Shown here: in pieces, positions 35,571 to 48,344 of the stretch
Position numbering within the stretch: the first letter of the stretch is position 1
Layout of the letters: each line of letters opens with the position of its first letter
DNA from: Callorhinus ursinus
Lineage: Eukaryota; Chordata; Mammalia; Carnivora; Otariidae
DNA: 64,000 nucleotides
NCBI RefSeq assembly: GCF_003265705.1
Contig: NW_020312775.1
Coordinates: 2,702,800-2,766,799, forward strand
Reading direction: 5' to 3'
Made by a program: the position numbers and the translations under genes
Notes under the pieces: generated by a model
Seen by the model: the letters and a program-made list of their open reading frames with translations, nothing else
Databases searched by the model: none
What the model was told of the DNA's origin: nothing

Positions 35571-36849
35571 CTTCTGTTGACTAATTTGCAAGTTTGAAAT
35601 GCCTGACACAATATAGAAATTCATGAATGATATGAAAATGTCAACTGTTTTGCATTGCTTAGCCAAACTACAAGTGACTGCCTGAGTCCATTTTTTAAAT
35701 TTTTCAACTAGCTCCTTTGGTGTAGTGTAACATCTTAACAATTTTCATTAAGATACCTCAGATGTCATCAAAGACTATATGATTTCCTTTAAATCATGAC
35801 AGTTTGCAAAAAAAGTTATTATTGCTGAAAAATAAAGATGTAAGTCTTACAAAACTAAACAATGTTAATTGCTAATTTGTATAGTGTGCCTATTAACTTA
35901 ACTCTTTAGTAGACTGAAACGCTTTGAATCTTTACATATTACTGTGATACTTAATTAGAATTTCCAAGAAAGAAAATAAAAGGATAAATCTTTGTAATAA
36001 ATATATTTAAAATAATATATTAAATCAGTTTTTGTTTTTAGTAAGCATTTGAAGGTACTGAGGATTGAGGATCTTGGCTTACTAAAGCAAAAATATCACA
36101 ACTTGGTTCTAAAGGAATCACTTCTACAGCTAAGAAGTAGAATTTGAATTTTAATGAATTGGCTTCTCCTGTAACAGTGGCATTGACCATTTTCCTAAGA
36201 CTGCCAGCCAGACCTCTAATTAATACTAATTATGTTGGTGCTTTTGGGCATATCCGACACAGTTCTGTGGGGGTAGTAAACAGACCACTGATTCATTTCA
36301 CTATGGTTCCTAAGTAGTCTCAAAATGGTAATGACCCACAGTTCTTACTTTCTTGGCTGATATTTGATTTAGTAATCTTGAAAAAGCAAGCCTCCATTTA
36401 GGAATTTCCACCAAGCTGTCTCAGTGACTTGTATCATGCTTAATTCAAGTATGCTGAGAGTATGTTCACATAGAGATGATCTAGAAGGAATGTGTCTGGA
36501 GCTTTTATATGACTTTTTTTTTAATTAAGGATTAGATACTTATTCTTCAGTTATTTCCCATTATACAACAGAAATGGAATTCTGCCTTATTCTTTTTAAT
36601 TCTGCCTTATTCTTGATGAAACATTGAATTATATTGCTTGAGGTAAGTTGAGCTCTATCATTCCTTTGTATATGAAAGCAGTATGCCAAATATTGAATAT
36701 ATGACCATTTTATTAGATAAAGGCACTACTTCCTCTCCATTCCCCTGTCACATGCATCCCATGGGTGGGAGAACACAATTATTTGTGCTTCAGTTTTTTA
36801 ATGACATTATCATTCAGTGTCTAACAATGAAGTGAACAATTTTATGAAG
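35571..36849. other. Unique intergenic sequence
   Basis: No coding frame or repeat family recognised. It contains a small tandem duplication of aattctgccttattctt at 36578-36594 and 36598-36614. Confidence 0.55.
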
Positions 36850-38052
36850 ACTTCCACTTCACCATTAAACCCACCACACAGCGGGTTGAGGACATTTCCA
36901 TTGGTAGTGCACTTGTCCACTGGAGCTGAAGTCTAAAGAGTCTGAAGGGGACAGAATTGTTTATATGGGCACATATGACACAGATGGTGTGGCCCCAACT
37001 AAGAGTGGAGAATGGCAACCCATCCAGATCACCATGCCCTTCACTGGCATTGGGACCTTCAGTATGGTGTGGCAAGTCAAGTTCCACAGTTACCACAAAT
37101 AAGATCACTTCCAGTGCGTTAGACCCTTCTCTGTCATTGAATATGAATGCAAGCCCAATGAGACATGCAGCCTCATGAGGGTGAATAAGGAGTCCTTCCT
37201 CTCAAGATGGCTCTTTCTGATGTTGCTGGACAATATCTTCAAAAATCTACTTTTAGATAACCTAGCATTAGGCTTCACCAAGGCATACCACACCATTGCT
37301 TTTTCCCATCAGGTGCCAATGACCTACTAATCTCAATTATTTTGAAAGTGTAATTCCTTTCTGATGCAATGGCTATGACATAAAAGATGGTGATGTATCA
37401 TCCCAGGAAGATCCATTTCTGTATTCTGTGTTGGTGTTCCTGGATCCAGTTCTTGGTCATGCCGTTTACTGCTTGTGAGGAGCTCAGTGGTTTTGGCAGA
37501 CATGTCCCATACTTAATGATTCCACTGAAAGACTGTGGTGTTTTGTCTCCAGGTTGAGTGATTCTCCCCTTTTTGTTAAATGATAGATTAAAGAAAAATG
37601 TGTGTGGATTCTTTCCCAAGTGTAATATGGTAACATGTAATTTGTAATGTTATCCCCCTCTCAAGTCAGGCTTGGTGAAAATGTACTACAATCAGCAGTA
37701 AGTGGGACTCAAATACTGTGCTTCTTACAAACAGCTCAGCTTTTTGGGGGAACATCAATGACAAAATAAAAGGACAAATATTTAAGAAGTATTTATGACA
37801 CATTTAAACCCTTTTAAGTAACTTAAGATATTATGTTGTGCATAGTAGAAATGGGAAAAAGACATTTTTGGGTTCCATTGTTAAACAATATGACAGAAAT
37901 TATAGGGTTACCTCTTTCGCAAGCTACTGTAGTGTTCAAACATGAATATAATGGTATCTCTACATTTTCCTTCACTTAAACTTTGTAAAATTGTGTATGA
38001 AACTGTAATGAACTTTTGATATTTCTTAATAAAGATATTGGAAATAAAAAAT
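36850..38052 (+). pseudogene. CNRIP1: CNRIP1 processed pseudogene (5'-truncated)
   Basis: CNRIP1 encodes the cannabinoid receptor CB1-interacting protein, 164 residues in human. The copy starts around residue 46 to 50 of the protein and runs without introns to the C-terminus, a 3' UTR, an AATAAA signal (38028) and an A-rich end. Matching blocks, all in one frame from 36920: [53 protein letters not shown] and VNKESFL. Breaks: a one-base deletion near 36916, an in-frame TAA at 37100 in place of the Arg of the HKRDH motif, and loss of the normal stop (TCA at 37202). No promoter region is carried. It is not functional as a protein gene. Gene identity rests on remembered human sequence. Confidence 0.86.
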
Positions 38053-39012
38053 AAAAGACTCTCCCTTTACCAATTCAACCCAGTAGCTGTGGACTTAAAA
38101 ATCCATAGCTACAACCTCAAAGAATGTGATGCTTGTTTGAATTCCACTGAGAAGTTCCACGCAGAGGAACTCAGGTCTTCATTACTGGTAATGGAGTCTT
38201 TTCTACCACTTCTGCCAGCTACCCCCAAATAATTGGCATTTGAAAAATACAAAATGATGGCAGCAACCTTGAAATATATTCAACAATTTATTGAAATGTT
38301 TCTTCTGAACAAATAGCTGAACCAATCTTTTCACACCACTAAGTTGTACAGTTTCATCCATTTTCATCAGCTTTACAGCATCTGAATGGCACTTAGTTCT
38401 AATGTCCATTCCAAGCTGTTGCTGTAGATGAGAATTTTTTGTTTCTTTATTTGTTTTTTCCAACTGCCATCATTTTCACTGATTTTCCTCCTTAGATTCT
38501 GATAGTCCTTTTTCTGTATGGGGAATGCGATTTCTTTGGGGAACAGACATGGCAAGATTTTGATCAGATTTTTTAACCTTCTACCATAAAAGGTATTTTA
38601 TATCAGACTCAACTATATGTCTGTTTTTGAAAAGCATGGCAAAGCTAATTGAATATGGAGCCAGCCAAGAAATATGGTCAAGGGCTATGTCCCTGTTGAA
38701 TAATGCCTCGGTCTGTCTAAACCATAAAGCAATAGGAAATTGTAGACTGGGGACATTTCTAATCTGTGCATGGGACTTGAAACCACAGCAGAGGAAAGAA
38801 ATGACTCAATAAAGTAGTGGCATGTTCCAAAATGCTTTGTATGTTTTTAGCTCAGTGATACTGTCATTTACTTCATTTCTTGCAGGTTCTATTGCTGGTT
38901 TCCCCTGTTCTGTTAAATGTTCGTAACATCTTGTTTGAATTGAAACAGATTAAATTTTGATGGAAAGAAAAGTTATATTGCCTTTTCCCAATCACCGGTA
39001 TGTGCACACAGA
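38053..39012. other. Intergenic sequence, possible unidentified retrocopy
   Basis: No recognised repeat. Two overlapping minus-strand frames (38203-38463 and 38373-38555) give Lys/Gln-rich, coiled-coil-like text such as QQQLGMDIRTKCHSDAVKL. They might be pieces of one decayed processed pseudogene, but I cannot name a parent gene and see no poly(A) end. Confidence 0.3.
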
Positions 39013-39031
39013 TTTTACACACACACACTCA

Positions 39032-39062
<31 letters not shown>
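39013..39062. repeat. (CA)n microsatellite
   Basis: A CA run of about 50 bp with two CTCA interruptions. Confidence 0.96.
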
Positions 39063-39065
<3 letters not shown>

Positions 39066-42000
39066 TGTATTATCCAGATAGTAATCCTTTGATGAATATT
39101 CAAGATTACTAACCATGCCTTCTTTCTAGATCAATACATTTTTCAGTATTTAAAGACTGAGCTCAATTTAATAAAATTTGGTGTTATTTATGATATACTA
39201 AAAGACCTTTTCCCTGCCCATCTACCCTGCTTCTCTTACTTCTGCTGTCACCACTAATTTTTTCAAATACCTTTCCACAATGTTAATATCCACAATTAGA
39301 GTTCAATTTACACAAGTAGAGTTGCTAATCTAATTTGGATCATTGCTTCTAGATGATCCTTGCTAAGATAACAGGAATTATTAGGAATAGAGCAGTAGAG
39401 GTCAAGATCCTGAATGAATGGTAAGTTTTGGCGAAGAAGGAGATGAAGAAAAGGTTTTGTATAAATGACGTATGATTGTGGAGACAATACATAGCAACTC
39501 ATGGTAATGAAGGCTCTGAGCATACCAAAGGCACATCATAATTGATAAGTGATGTCACTGTGGCATTTGCATAAACCCCCTCTTAAACTTAGAATATACC
39601 ATGGGGAGAAGGGAGGGGCAAGAAGGATATCATGAAGTTGATCATATTTAAATAGAAATAACTGTGAAACATAATAAAAGTGGCTGAGTTTGTCTGAACA
39701 GTAGCTTTATTATCATTTCTGTTTCACACAAAATGGGGACTCTAGTAGAAATTAATTTTAGTTTTTGAAAAAAAATATGTTACATACTTAAACACCTAAG
39801 TTCGTCATACCTTGAAATTTGAACATGGTATTAATATACCAGTTTTCCATATAAGATTTTATTTTAACAGAGAATAAAAGTAAAAGAAAACAGATTTAAA
39901 TCCATGCAATATTGGCAGTCTGCTGTCTAAGAAGTAAAATATATTAGTGAGAAAATGGGCACATCAACTCTTAACAGTGCATGTATGTTTTCCTCAGTAT
40001 TACAAGGATGGTAGAGGGTTATTAAACTGTCAGGCTGGAAGGATTTTGTGTTAAAATGAGGTTGGCCTTGACAGTAAAATGGACTCACAGCTTTCTGTAA
40101 TGTTAGAGCTGGAGGTACCTCAAGGATCATCTTCTCTATTTTATTGGTGAGAAAACTGAGATTGAAAGCAGTGAAATTACTTAGCCTCCTTGAACCTGTG
40201 CTCTGATTTTATAGCCAACAATAGTAAAGGACTTTTAGTTCTAAAAAATGTCTGGCCTTGATTCTACTCATATTAAAAAACAAACAAAAAGTAGGAATAA
40301 TACCCCATGTAATTATCATTACTTTGGGGTACAATGAAAAGTAAATGAATAATTAGAAAGTATTTTGTAAAGTGTTAATTACTGTAAAAATGTGAAATAT
40401 TTCTATTAATGTCATAAATGTAGTCATATGGTGATTCTATGCACACAGTGCCTAGGTTAGAATTTCCCAGATGGAGAAAATAATCTTTTTGTCTGAGTTA
40501 ATGGTGCAAGGTGAAAATGAAAGTATTCCTTTAACATATGGAAGATGGCTATTTTAAACACTGCAGCATGGATCTGACTACCCTCTTCATTAGCTTAGCT
40601 TGCATGAAATCCACAAACATTATTAATGGTCATAAAGTTACCAAGTCCTTCCCAGAACTGACTACAAAATTGGCCTCTGTGACCTTCACAGTCCTTCACC
40701 CTGCCTCACATTGACCGAAGCAATGGTAATTTTTTATTATATCCAAATTTGTCAACCATTAATGTCAAATGACACTTTGATTTTCATGTTACAGAACAGA
40801 ACTAAAAGGGAGCCTGATAAGATTTTATTACCTACCCTCTTTGTAACTTAGAAGATGTCTATCAAATCTTTTATAACTCTTCTTTGCCAGAAACATCCCT
40901 ATGCTCTGCAATAACAATATATGCCACAGGGTCAAAAAAAGTCACTGAAAACTTCTTTTTTTTACCTTTAGTTTAGTTGTCACACATGCAATTGATTTGG
41001 ATATTTGCTCATTATTTGCTTTTTGTTGTTGTTACTATGTTTTCCAAATATAATAATGACTTTTATCATTATGGATCTTGGTATATCTGAGGGGAAACAC
41101 AAAATAACACACTTATGAATAACTGTTCTTTCTAACAAATTGATTTTCTCCAGGTTGTGTCCAGATGTGACCTCCATCCATTTATTTCACAAAAGCAGCT
41201 TTGCAGAGAGTTGAGAGCTGTACCTATTGGCCCTGGTTTTGGCCCTGCCAAATGTGATCAATCCTATAGTTCAAGTGTTTGCAGAGATCCTCATGACTCC
41301 ACCACTACCTCTTAATTTTGGTGATATTGCAACTCTATGGTAGTATAAAGCATGCAACCTCGGGACTTGCTTGATCTGTACCTTTTCCCCTTGTAGGGCC
41401 CTATCATATTTTAAAACACCTTTGTATCGTGTGCCTTACATTACCTCTCTTTGAATTATCTTGACACATGCTTAAAGCCTCACTACTTTTGAGACATTGA
41501 TTTACCCTGTAGTGTATCCTGGATCAAACTTAGGGTAATATTTCGTATGGAAGCTTTCCTCAACTTTAAAGGGGAAATTACAGCTTGTCCATGAATCTGC
41601 CTCTTCACTAATTTTGAATTCAGAGAAAATATTTATTTTCATTGTACCATATTGACTGCATCAGCAAATCGTGCTGATCTTAAGTATCTCATCCTAACAC
41701 TTACAGATCTTTTTATAGATATATTATTTCAAAAACAAAACAAGACAAAACAAAAAACTATCACTCTTCTTTTTGAGAGATTTTAGGATCCAGGGATTAT
41801 TATAGACACTATATCAAGAATTCATTAAGTCATTTAACTAGTAGTCTCACAATACTTTTGAGAAAAAGATTTACTGGTGACTGGTGAAGTAAGAGTGCAT
41901 GTTAATTCCCCACCCCCTTGATAGTGCAGGGCAAAGCTGGTAAAAATCACTCTTGTTAAATAAAATAAATACATGTTGGGTGAAGGTTATGTTTATTAAA

Positions 42001-42194
42001 TCTCAAAGTTGATTTATTAGCATGTGAAATCAATGTGCTAAATGTGCTCTTTAATGTTTCTAATAAACATTGTGTCTATGAACTCCTATCCTCATGGAAG
42101 AGATTGGGAAATGGGGTCTGAGAGTTATCAAATGCCTTGCCAAGGTATAAGTTGGTAGAGATAAATTTCAAAGCCATTTTCAATTTATCCACTT
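39063..42194. other. Long unique AT-rich intergenic sequence
   Basis: No gene, RNA gene or young repeat seen in about 3.1 kb. Only a weak MIR-like fragment (40095-40215) and an AAAAC-rich patch at 41733-41757 stand out. All open frames are short and show no domain. Confidence 0.6.
40095..40215 (-). repeat. MIR-like SINE fragment
   Basis: gagctggaggtacctcaagg, then ttggtgagaaaactgagatt and gtgaaattacttagcctcc resemble reverse MIR (gatgaggaaactgaggc region). Confidence 0.45.
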
Positions 42195-42365
42195 TCTCAT
42201 CTTTTTCTAATCTGACTTCCACTCTTCTTCATCACTTCACAAAACTGATCTTGCTAAGACCATCAATAATATCCACATCCTGTAAAGTTGAGGACTTACT
42301 TTACCTCCTGAAAGTATCAGATCAATATATTGGCTTGTGTGATTCCACACTCACCTAGATATGGA
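42195..42365 (+). repeat. L2 ORF fragment
   Basis: tctgacttccactcttcttc followed by actgatcttgctaagaccat and caataatatccacatcct resembles a conserved stretch of L2 ORF2. No readable frame. Confidence 0.4.
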
Positions 42366-42458
42366 CTGCTTTTCTGGCTATCCTTATCATTGCCAATTAG
42401 AGGTTCCAACTCCTCAAGAGTTGCTGAAAAATGGTGCATTTTTTAAAAAGTTATGTTC

Positions 42459-42656
42459 TGGGGTGCCTGGGTGGCTCAGTCATTAAACACCTGCCTTCGG
42501 CTCAGGTCATGATCCCAGGGTCCTGGGATCGAGCCCCACATCGGGCTCCCTGCTCGGCGGGAGGCCTGCTTCTCCCTCGCCCACTCCCCCTGCTTGTGTT
42601 CCTGCTCTCGCTGTCTCTGTCTCTGTCAAATAAATAAATAAAATCTTTTAAAAAAT
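42459..42656 (+). mobile_element. Carnivore SINE (CAN-SINE/SINEC type), young-looking
   Basis: Very close to the shared consensus: ggggtgcctgggtggctcag, cctgccttcggctcaggtca, gatcgagccccacatcgggc, a B-box-like gatcgagcccc, and tail caaataaataaataaaatct. Target-site duplication aagttatgttc at 42448-42458 and 42657-42667. The tRNA-like head would carry a Pol III promoter. The 68-codon frame through it is not a gene. Confidence 0.97.
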
Positions 42657-42667
42657 AAGTTATGTTC

Positions 42668-43844
42668 CAACATTCTTTTGATATATCATTATGACCTCAC
42701 ACCATTTCATCTTCTCTACATTGTGGTCACTCAAAGGTCTCAATCTTTTGCTGAATGATTATCATGATGGAATTGATTTGAATGGATCTTAGTTTACAAT
42801 TGAATTTGGCTTATAATTGACTTTGTTGAATTCATTCATAAGACCATAGATGATATCCTAATTCAAGTTTCATATTGCGTAGGAAATTGGTCATTACCTA
42901 CTAATCAGTAGATCTTAAATTTCATGTGGAAATTAACAAATTAGAGCCATGTTCTCTCCCTGTAATTTCAAGTACATATAGTCCATTCTGATTCAGTTTA
43001 CCTCTTCTTGGTGAATAAATCCAACTCAGGCAAAATCAGCTTGAGTACACCAAATTCTATGAACATGGTCAAATCTGAAATACTGTTGGAAATCTTTTTT
43101 TTTTTTCCCCCATAGAGTTCCTCTGTTGAAGGCTGGTATACGATCTCCATGTTTTTCAGCTTTATTGGTATACTCTAATTGTATTCTTAGACTAGATCAT
43201 TCCTTGAAGTATCAGAGAAATTAGATTAAGAAAAAGTTGGTAGTCATAGAGAACTCTAACAAGAAGATATAGACCTAGATTTTCAAGCAGCAAACTAGCT
43301 GTATCTGAATGAATTGACCTTCATTTCCAAGAAGAACAGCATATAATAAATATTAATTATTTTAGTCAACATGTTCTACTATCTGACATTACTATGATTT
43401 TAATCATATGTGAAAATCGTTGAAACTATAAATCATGTATTTGTTGTCATGCACATTTGTAATGATCCAACTGAAAATCACATTTTAGAAGTTTTTTTTT
43501 AATTTAAAAATATTATGAAACAGTATGCAAATTCAGTAACAGAATCTTTAGAAATCTCATGGGGGAATCTGGCATAGTTTATTTTTAAGAGAGTTGTATT
43601 TTATTGTAAACGTTCTTTGTACAAAACCTAACATATGTCACCAAAATGTATTATTCCCTTAGGTAACTCTTGAGTAAAATCTGTCATATTTTATTTCAGA
43701 CGAGTATTTTACTTTTAATTTTACTTTAACATCTAATTCTGAACTTGTATATAATACTAGACATTTTCTTTTCCAAAATGTAGGACACCAAGTCTTTACT
43801 TGCATTATATTTTATTTCTCTCATTATATACTCATGATTTTCTC
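42668..43844. other. Unique AT-rich intergenic sequence
   Basis: No gene or clear repeat recognised. A T-run lies at about 43096-43107. Confidence 0.55.
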
Positions 43845-44800
43845 TTTTTAAATTGAAATATATTTGATATTTCACATTGTGCGAGCTTAAGATATGCAAC
43901 ATATTGATTTGATACATTTATATATTTTAATATGATTGTCATTGTAGTGATTGCACTTTTATAAAATCACATAATTATTATTTTTTGTGGTTGAAATAAT
44001 TAAAATCTAGTCTCTTTGTAACTTTGATAATTATAATACATAGTGTTACCTATTCACTATACTGTGCATTAGATCCTAGAACTTATTTGCTACTCATTGT
44101 GTGTTTGTACCTTTAAAAAACATTTCTATGCCCCCCCACCACTCCCCAGCCTACCATTTTATTCTCTGTTTTCATGATTTTGGCTTTTTAGATTCCATGT
44201 ATAAGTGATATCATATATTTATCTTTCTCTCTTTGACTTACCTCAATATACTGTCCTCAGAGTTCATGTATGTTGTCAGGAATAACAGGATTTTCTTCTT
44301 TTGCATGGCTGAAATTTTTATTCATTTATCTGTTGATGGGCACTTAGATTGTTTCCATATCTTGGCTATTGTGACTAGTGCTACAATGAACAGGACAGAT
44401 ACCTCTTTGATATCTTGTTTTAATGTCCTTTGGGTATATACCAAGAAGTGGAATTACTGGATCATATGGTAAATCTATTTTTAATTTTTTAAGAAACTTC
44501 TATATTGTTTTCCATAGTGGCTGTACCAATTTATACTCTCACCAAGAGTGCACATGTTCCTTTTCTCCACACCTTCATCAACACTGTTATCTCTTGTCTT
44601 TTTGTTGATCCCATTCTAAATGGTATGAGGTGATATCTCATTGTGCTTTTGATTTGCATTTCCTTGACAACCAGTAATGTTAAGTACCTTTTCATGTACC
44701 TGTTGGCCATTTGTATGTTTTAGTAAAAATGTCTGTTTAGTTCCTCTGTCCATTTTTATGCATTGTTTGTTTTTTTTGTTTTTGTTATTGAATATATTTT
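43845..44800 (-). mobile_element. Old L1 3' end
   Basis: Minus-strand 3' UTR (attgaaatatatttgatatt) and ORF2 tail: gatgggcacttagattgttt, gtgctacaatgaacaggaca, tcctttgggtatataccaag, gtgaggtgat-like text near 44625 and tgtacctgttggccatttg. Similar to L1MA/MB-type elements. Truncated near 44800. Confidence 0.86.
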
Positions 44801-44949
44801 ATACTTCACTATCTTCCCTTGATATTCTGGTACATCATTATTATCTATCTTTCCTCTCCTCTTCTTGGATACATAGTGTTTTATTTGCCTGTTCTGTTTG
44901 ACCACTTGGTTTAAAGACAATTTTGAATAATGTTTAAGACTTTGGAATT

Positions 44950-45225
44950 CGAGGACATAGTGGTTAAAGGCTTAGTCATGAGATCAGACAGAAAAGTTCA
45001 AATCTTGTTCTGCTACTTACCAGCTATGTTATTTAAGGCAAATTATTTAAACTTCAGAACCTCAGTTTTCAAATTTGTAAAGTAGTAATTACAATGTTCA
45101 GTTTATAGAGATGCAGTCTCAATTAAAAGAGTAATAATGTATCTCTTTTCTAGCATGATGCTTGGCACATAACAAGCACATGATACATAGTAGCTATTAT
45201 TATTATCATTATTATTAAAACAAAT
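44950..45225 (+). mobile_element. MIR SINE
   Basis: Nearly full length: ggacatagtggttaaaggct, gttctgctacttaccagcta, aacctcagttttcaaatttg, atgcttggcacataacaag and the end tagctattattattatcatt. Confidence 0.88.
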
Positions 45226-47897
45226 ATTGAAGACAAGATATAGAATTTAAAGTAGTCAAGTGTTATCTTAAAGCATTAAAATTTAATGAAATAAACACTT
45301 ATTGAACTAGGTTGGGCAACAGAAATACAAAGGAATTACCAAATTGATTATACAGCAAGAAATTTCAAAGAATCTATATAATATGGATGCATTAAGAATG
45401 TAAAAATCTAAGCCCCCACCTCACCTTTTCTTAAAAGTAACATTTATTAAAGTCCTAGGCTTTAAGAAGCCCTGAGAAAGATGGTAACATGTTCCAAGTT
45501 TGGGGAACTTTGTCCATTTACTCTCATTTTACTTATCCATTTATATTTGACCCATTAACAACCACCAGTAAGGTCTTTCTGTTAGAAATATTTTAGCTTC
45601 AAGTAAAAGAAAACTCAACATATAGTGTGTTAAGAAAAAAAAAGAGAGAGAGAAAGAGAGGAATATATGGGTTGCCTAACTACTGAAAAATCCAGGGGTA
45701 GAAATGGCTTCAGGAATAGCTGTATTTAGGGTTTAATGATGTCACCAGGACTTATTTCATCTCTCTGTCATTACTCTTCCTGTAGTTGTGTTTGCTTCAT
45801 ATTCAATCTCTATAAAATCAGAAGATAGTGACACTGTCTGCAGTGTCTACACCATCTCATATTTCTGTCCAAGCAAAGAGAGTAACAACCTATTACCCAG
45901 AAACATTAGCAAAATTTTGATTCCATATTATTGGCTACAGTAGGAAAAATGCCCATCCTTAAAATAATCATTGAGAACAGAGAAATGGTTTAGGCTAATT
46001 AAGGTGTAACCTTGAAAGTTTGGGGGTGATCTCAATCCTATGTAGACCATACGAATTGAATGTGAAGAAGAAGATATTCCTCAAAAGAAATACTAGATGC
46101 ATGTCTTAACAGAAGAAAGGTCTTGGGCAAAAAAAAAGAGATGTCTATTTCATAGTAAGATTTTTTCAAGTTGAAGTATTTCAAAGATCTAAACAGAGAT
46201 GACTTAAACAACTAATGATCATAGATAAAGAAAACTTTCACTGGTACTCCCCAGCAGATTGATCAATAGCTTGATTTGATTTGGTCAATATGATTTTGTC
46301 AATTATCACATGGTATCACATATTACTGTCTTTTTCAATTTTTCTGGCATAATATATGTTGGAACTGTGCCTAATATTCATTGTTGAAAGAGTTTGGATT
46401 ACTTATTTGCAAGTTATAAATACATAATGAGTTTAAAGTTAGTAGCAGAAAAGTAAAATAATATTTTACCTGTATCTTTTTCCAAATATTAATCAAACCT
46501 ACAAAATTTAAATAACAAAAGTGTATACTTTGATTTTTCATATAGTATATTTGAAAAAAGTGCTAAACAGTCAGAAATATGTTTTTTAAGTCAGGAATGT
46601 TGTAACTAAGTAAAGATGAAATGATAAGATACAATATTGAAACAATAAAAGAGTGAATACTGAGTTTAAAATTTTGGACTCTATTAGCTTGTACTCAAAT
46701 TCTGGAACTTGTACTGTCATGGAATTGATAAGTGCTCAGTTAATTGTCAAACCTCATTCTTCCATGAAGCTCTTGGCACTTTTTTGGGGGGGGCCTGGGG
46801 AAATCATTTGTTTTAAGAGGCTTTGGAAAATGAAGCTGAGTTTTCAAAAGCTATGTTTCATTCTGTAATGTACTTATCTTTAAAAGCGGTTCATCAATTT
46901 ATAACTTGTAAAACTTAACCATGGTCAGTGCTTTAATAATGGCAGAAAAGAAAGACCTGGTACATATGGAAGATTCAAAATGCTCCAACTTGTGCTGCAT
47001 GGGAAAAATAAAAAAGACAAAACAAGGATTGATAAAAGTCTAATTAACATTAAAAATGGCAGGCAGTTAATGGGATAAGAAAATGTGTCAAAGATAATAT
47101 CTTTTCAGGTAACATAGTTTTATCTTTACATTTTAGACTCAAGTTAAGCCAGAGACAAACATTAGTAGATGTAATACTTAGATTATATACACCCATAAAG
47201 AAACTGTTATGTATAGGATTATAAAACTCATGAATTAAGGCTTTATTTTTATTTTAAAATATCACACAAATTCCACAAACAACCACTATTGTAGTCATCT
47301 TCTTTTCTGGAAAGTTGGTATAATAGGAAAGATCCCAAGCCCGATAAAATTTGGTCCTTTCAGGAAAGGGTAGAAAAAATAGAATGCTGACTTGACGCTC
47401 CGTTGATAAAAACATGGTAGGGTTTTTTGAATAAGGATAAGGATAAGATGCATTCTCATGCTTTTTCTCAACTGAGAATTCTAGTTTGAGTATAGCCACT
47501 GGCTTGAAAATGACATCAAGAAATTCTTAAGTAGTTTACAATCCAAGGAGAAAGGCATAGTTAAATTGAGGGTTTGGCTAATGTACCCAAAGGAGATGTT
47601 TAACTCAGACCAGAAAGCTCCTGAATAAAGAATAACTATCAGGGTAAAGAAATTGAAATTTAAAGAGCTGTAAGTCTGTCATAGTGATAATGGAAGCCCT
47701 TAGTAACAAATCTGATGCTTGTTCATTTTCCAAATTGTCAGGTCTCTATTTATCCATAGGTCAGAATTCTGGGAAGCTTTCCTACAGGGAACAAAAACAC
47801 AAATTAGAAAGTAAGGTATCTTTTAATCAGAAAATGTGTATTATAAAGATCATGAATTTTACTCTGTGAGAGAAGCAAAACTACCCCTCAGCAAAAT
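45226..47897. other. Mostly unique AT-rich intergenic sequence
   Basis: Apart from the repeat at 45580-45985, no gene or known element was recognised. An 81-codon minus-strand frame at 47254-47499 has no recognisable domain. Confidence 0.55.
45580..45985 (+). repeat. Ancient mammalian interspersed repeat (unnamed here)
   Basis: tcaagtaaaagaaaactcaa, then tgaaaaatccaggggtagaa, atggcttcaggaatagctg and gatgtcaccaggactta follow a familiar old mammalian repeat, heavily diverged. Family not assigned. Confidence 0.45.
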
Positions 47898-47985
47898 AAA
47901 TAGATAAATAGATGATGATGATGATAGATAGATAGATGATAGATAAATAGATGATAGATAGATATGATATGATAAATAGATACAA
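47898..47985. repeat. (GATA)n-type microsatellite
   Basis: Interrupted GATA/AATAGAT/GATGAT units. Too short and too regular in period for a CRISPR array. Confidence 0.95.
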
Positions 47986-48344
47986 TTAGTGAAATAAAGC
48001 CATGAATTATACTAACAGAATATACTGTCAATCTTAAGAATGCTTTCCCAACCTCCATTGGGGGCCTGTGAGGTTAGAATAAAGAGAAAGGACTTTTAAG
48101 GCGAACCTTCAGCTCTTCTTGCATCCAGAAGCCTCAGACCTACTTCATGTATTCATATCTGCCCCTTCTTCATCAATTCTACCCAGTGTTATTTCCTGCT
48201 GTCTTTTGTTTGATCTCACATTCCCTCTTCTTTACTCATTATGTCCTATTTATCTTCAGGACTTATGTCCCCTTATCGGCCAAGAACTTAGTCTTTCTTT
48301 CTTCTCGGTTTCCCTCCTCTTATTTGCTCCTTTCTCCTTTTTAA
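47986..48344. other. Unclassified intergenic sequence
   Basis: No repeat family recognised. Two overlapping pyrimidine-rich plus-strand frames (48119-48382, 48147-48344) show no domain. Confidence 0.45.

Noticed and set aside
36850..38052. Functional CNRIP1 gene
   Set aside because: Intronless, 5'-truncated, with a frameshift, an internal stop and a lost terminal stop.
42459..42656. tRNA gene
   Set aside because: The tRNA-like head belongs to a CAN-SINE with A-tail and target-site duplication; the same applies to the other nine copies.
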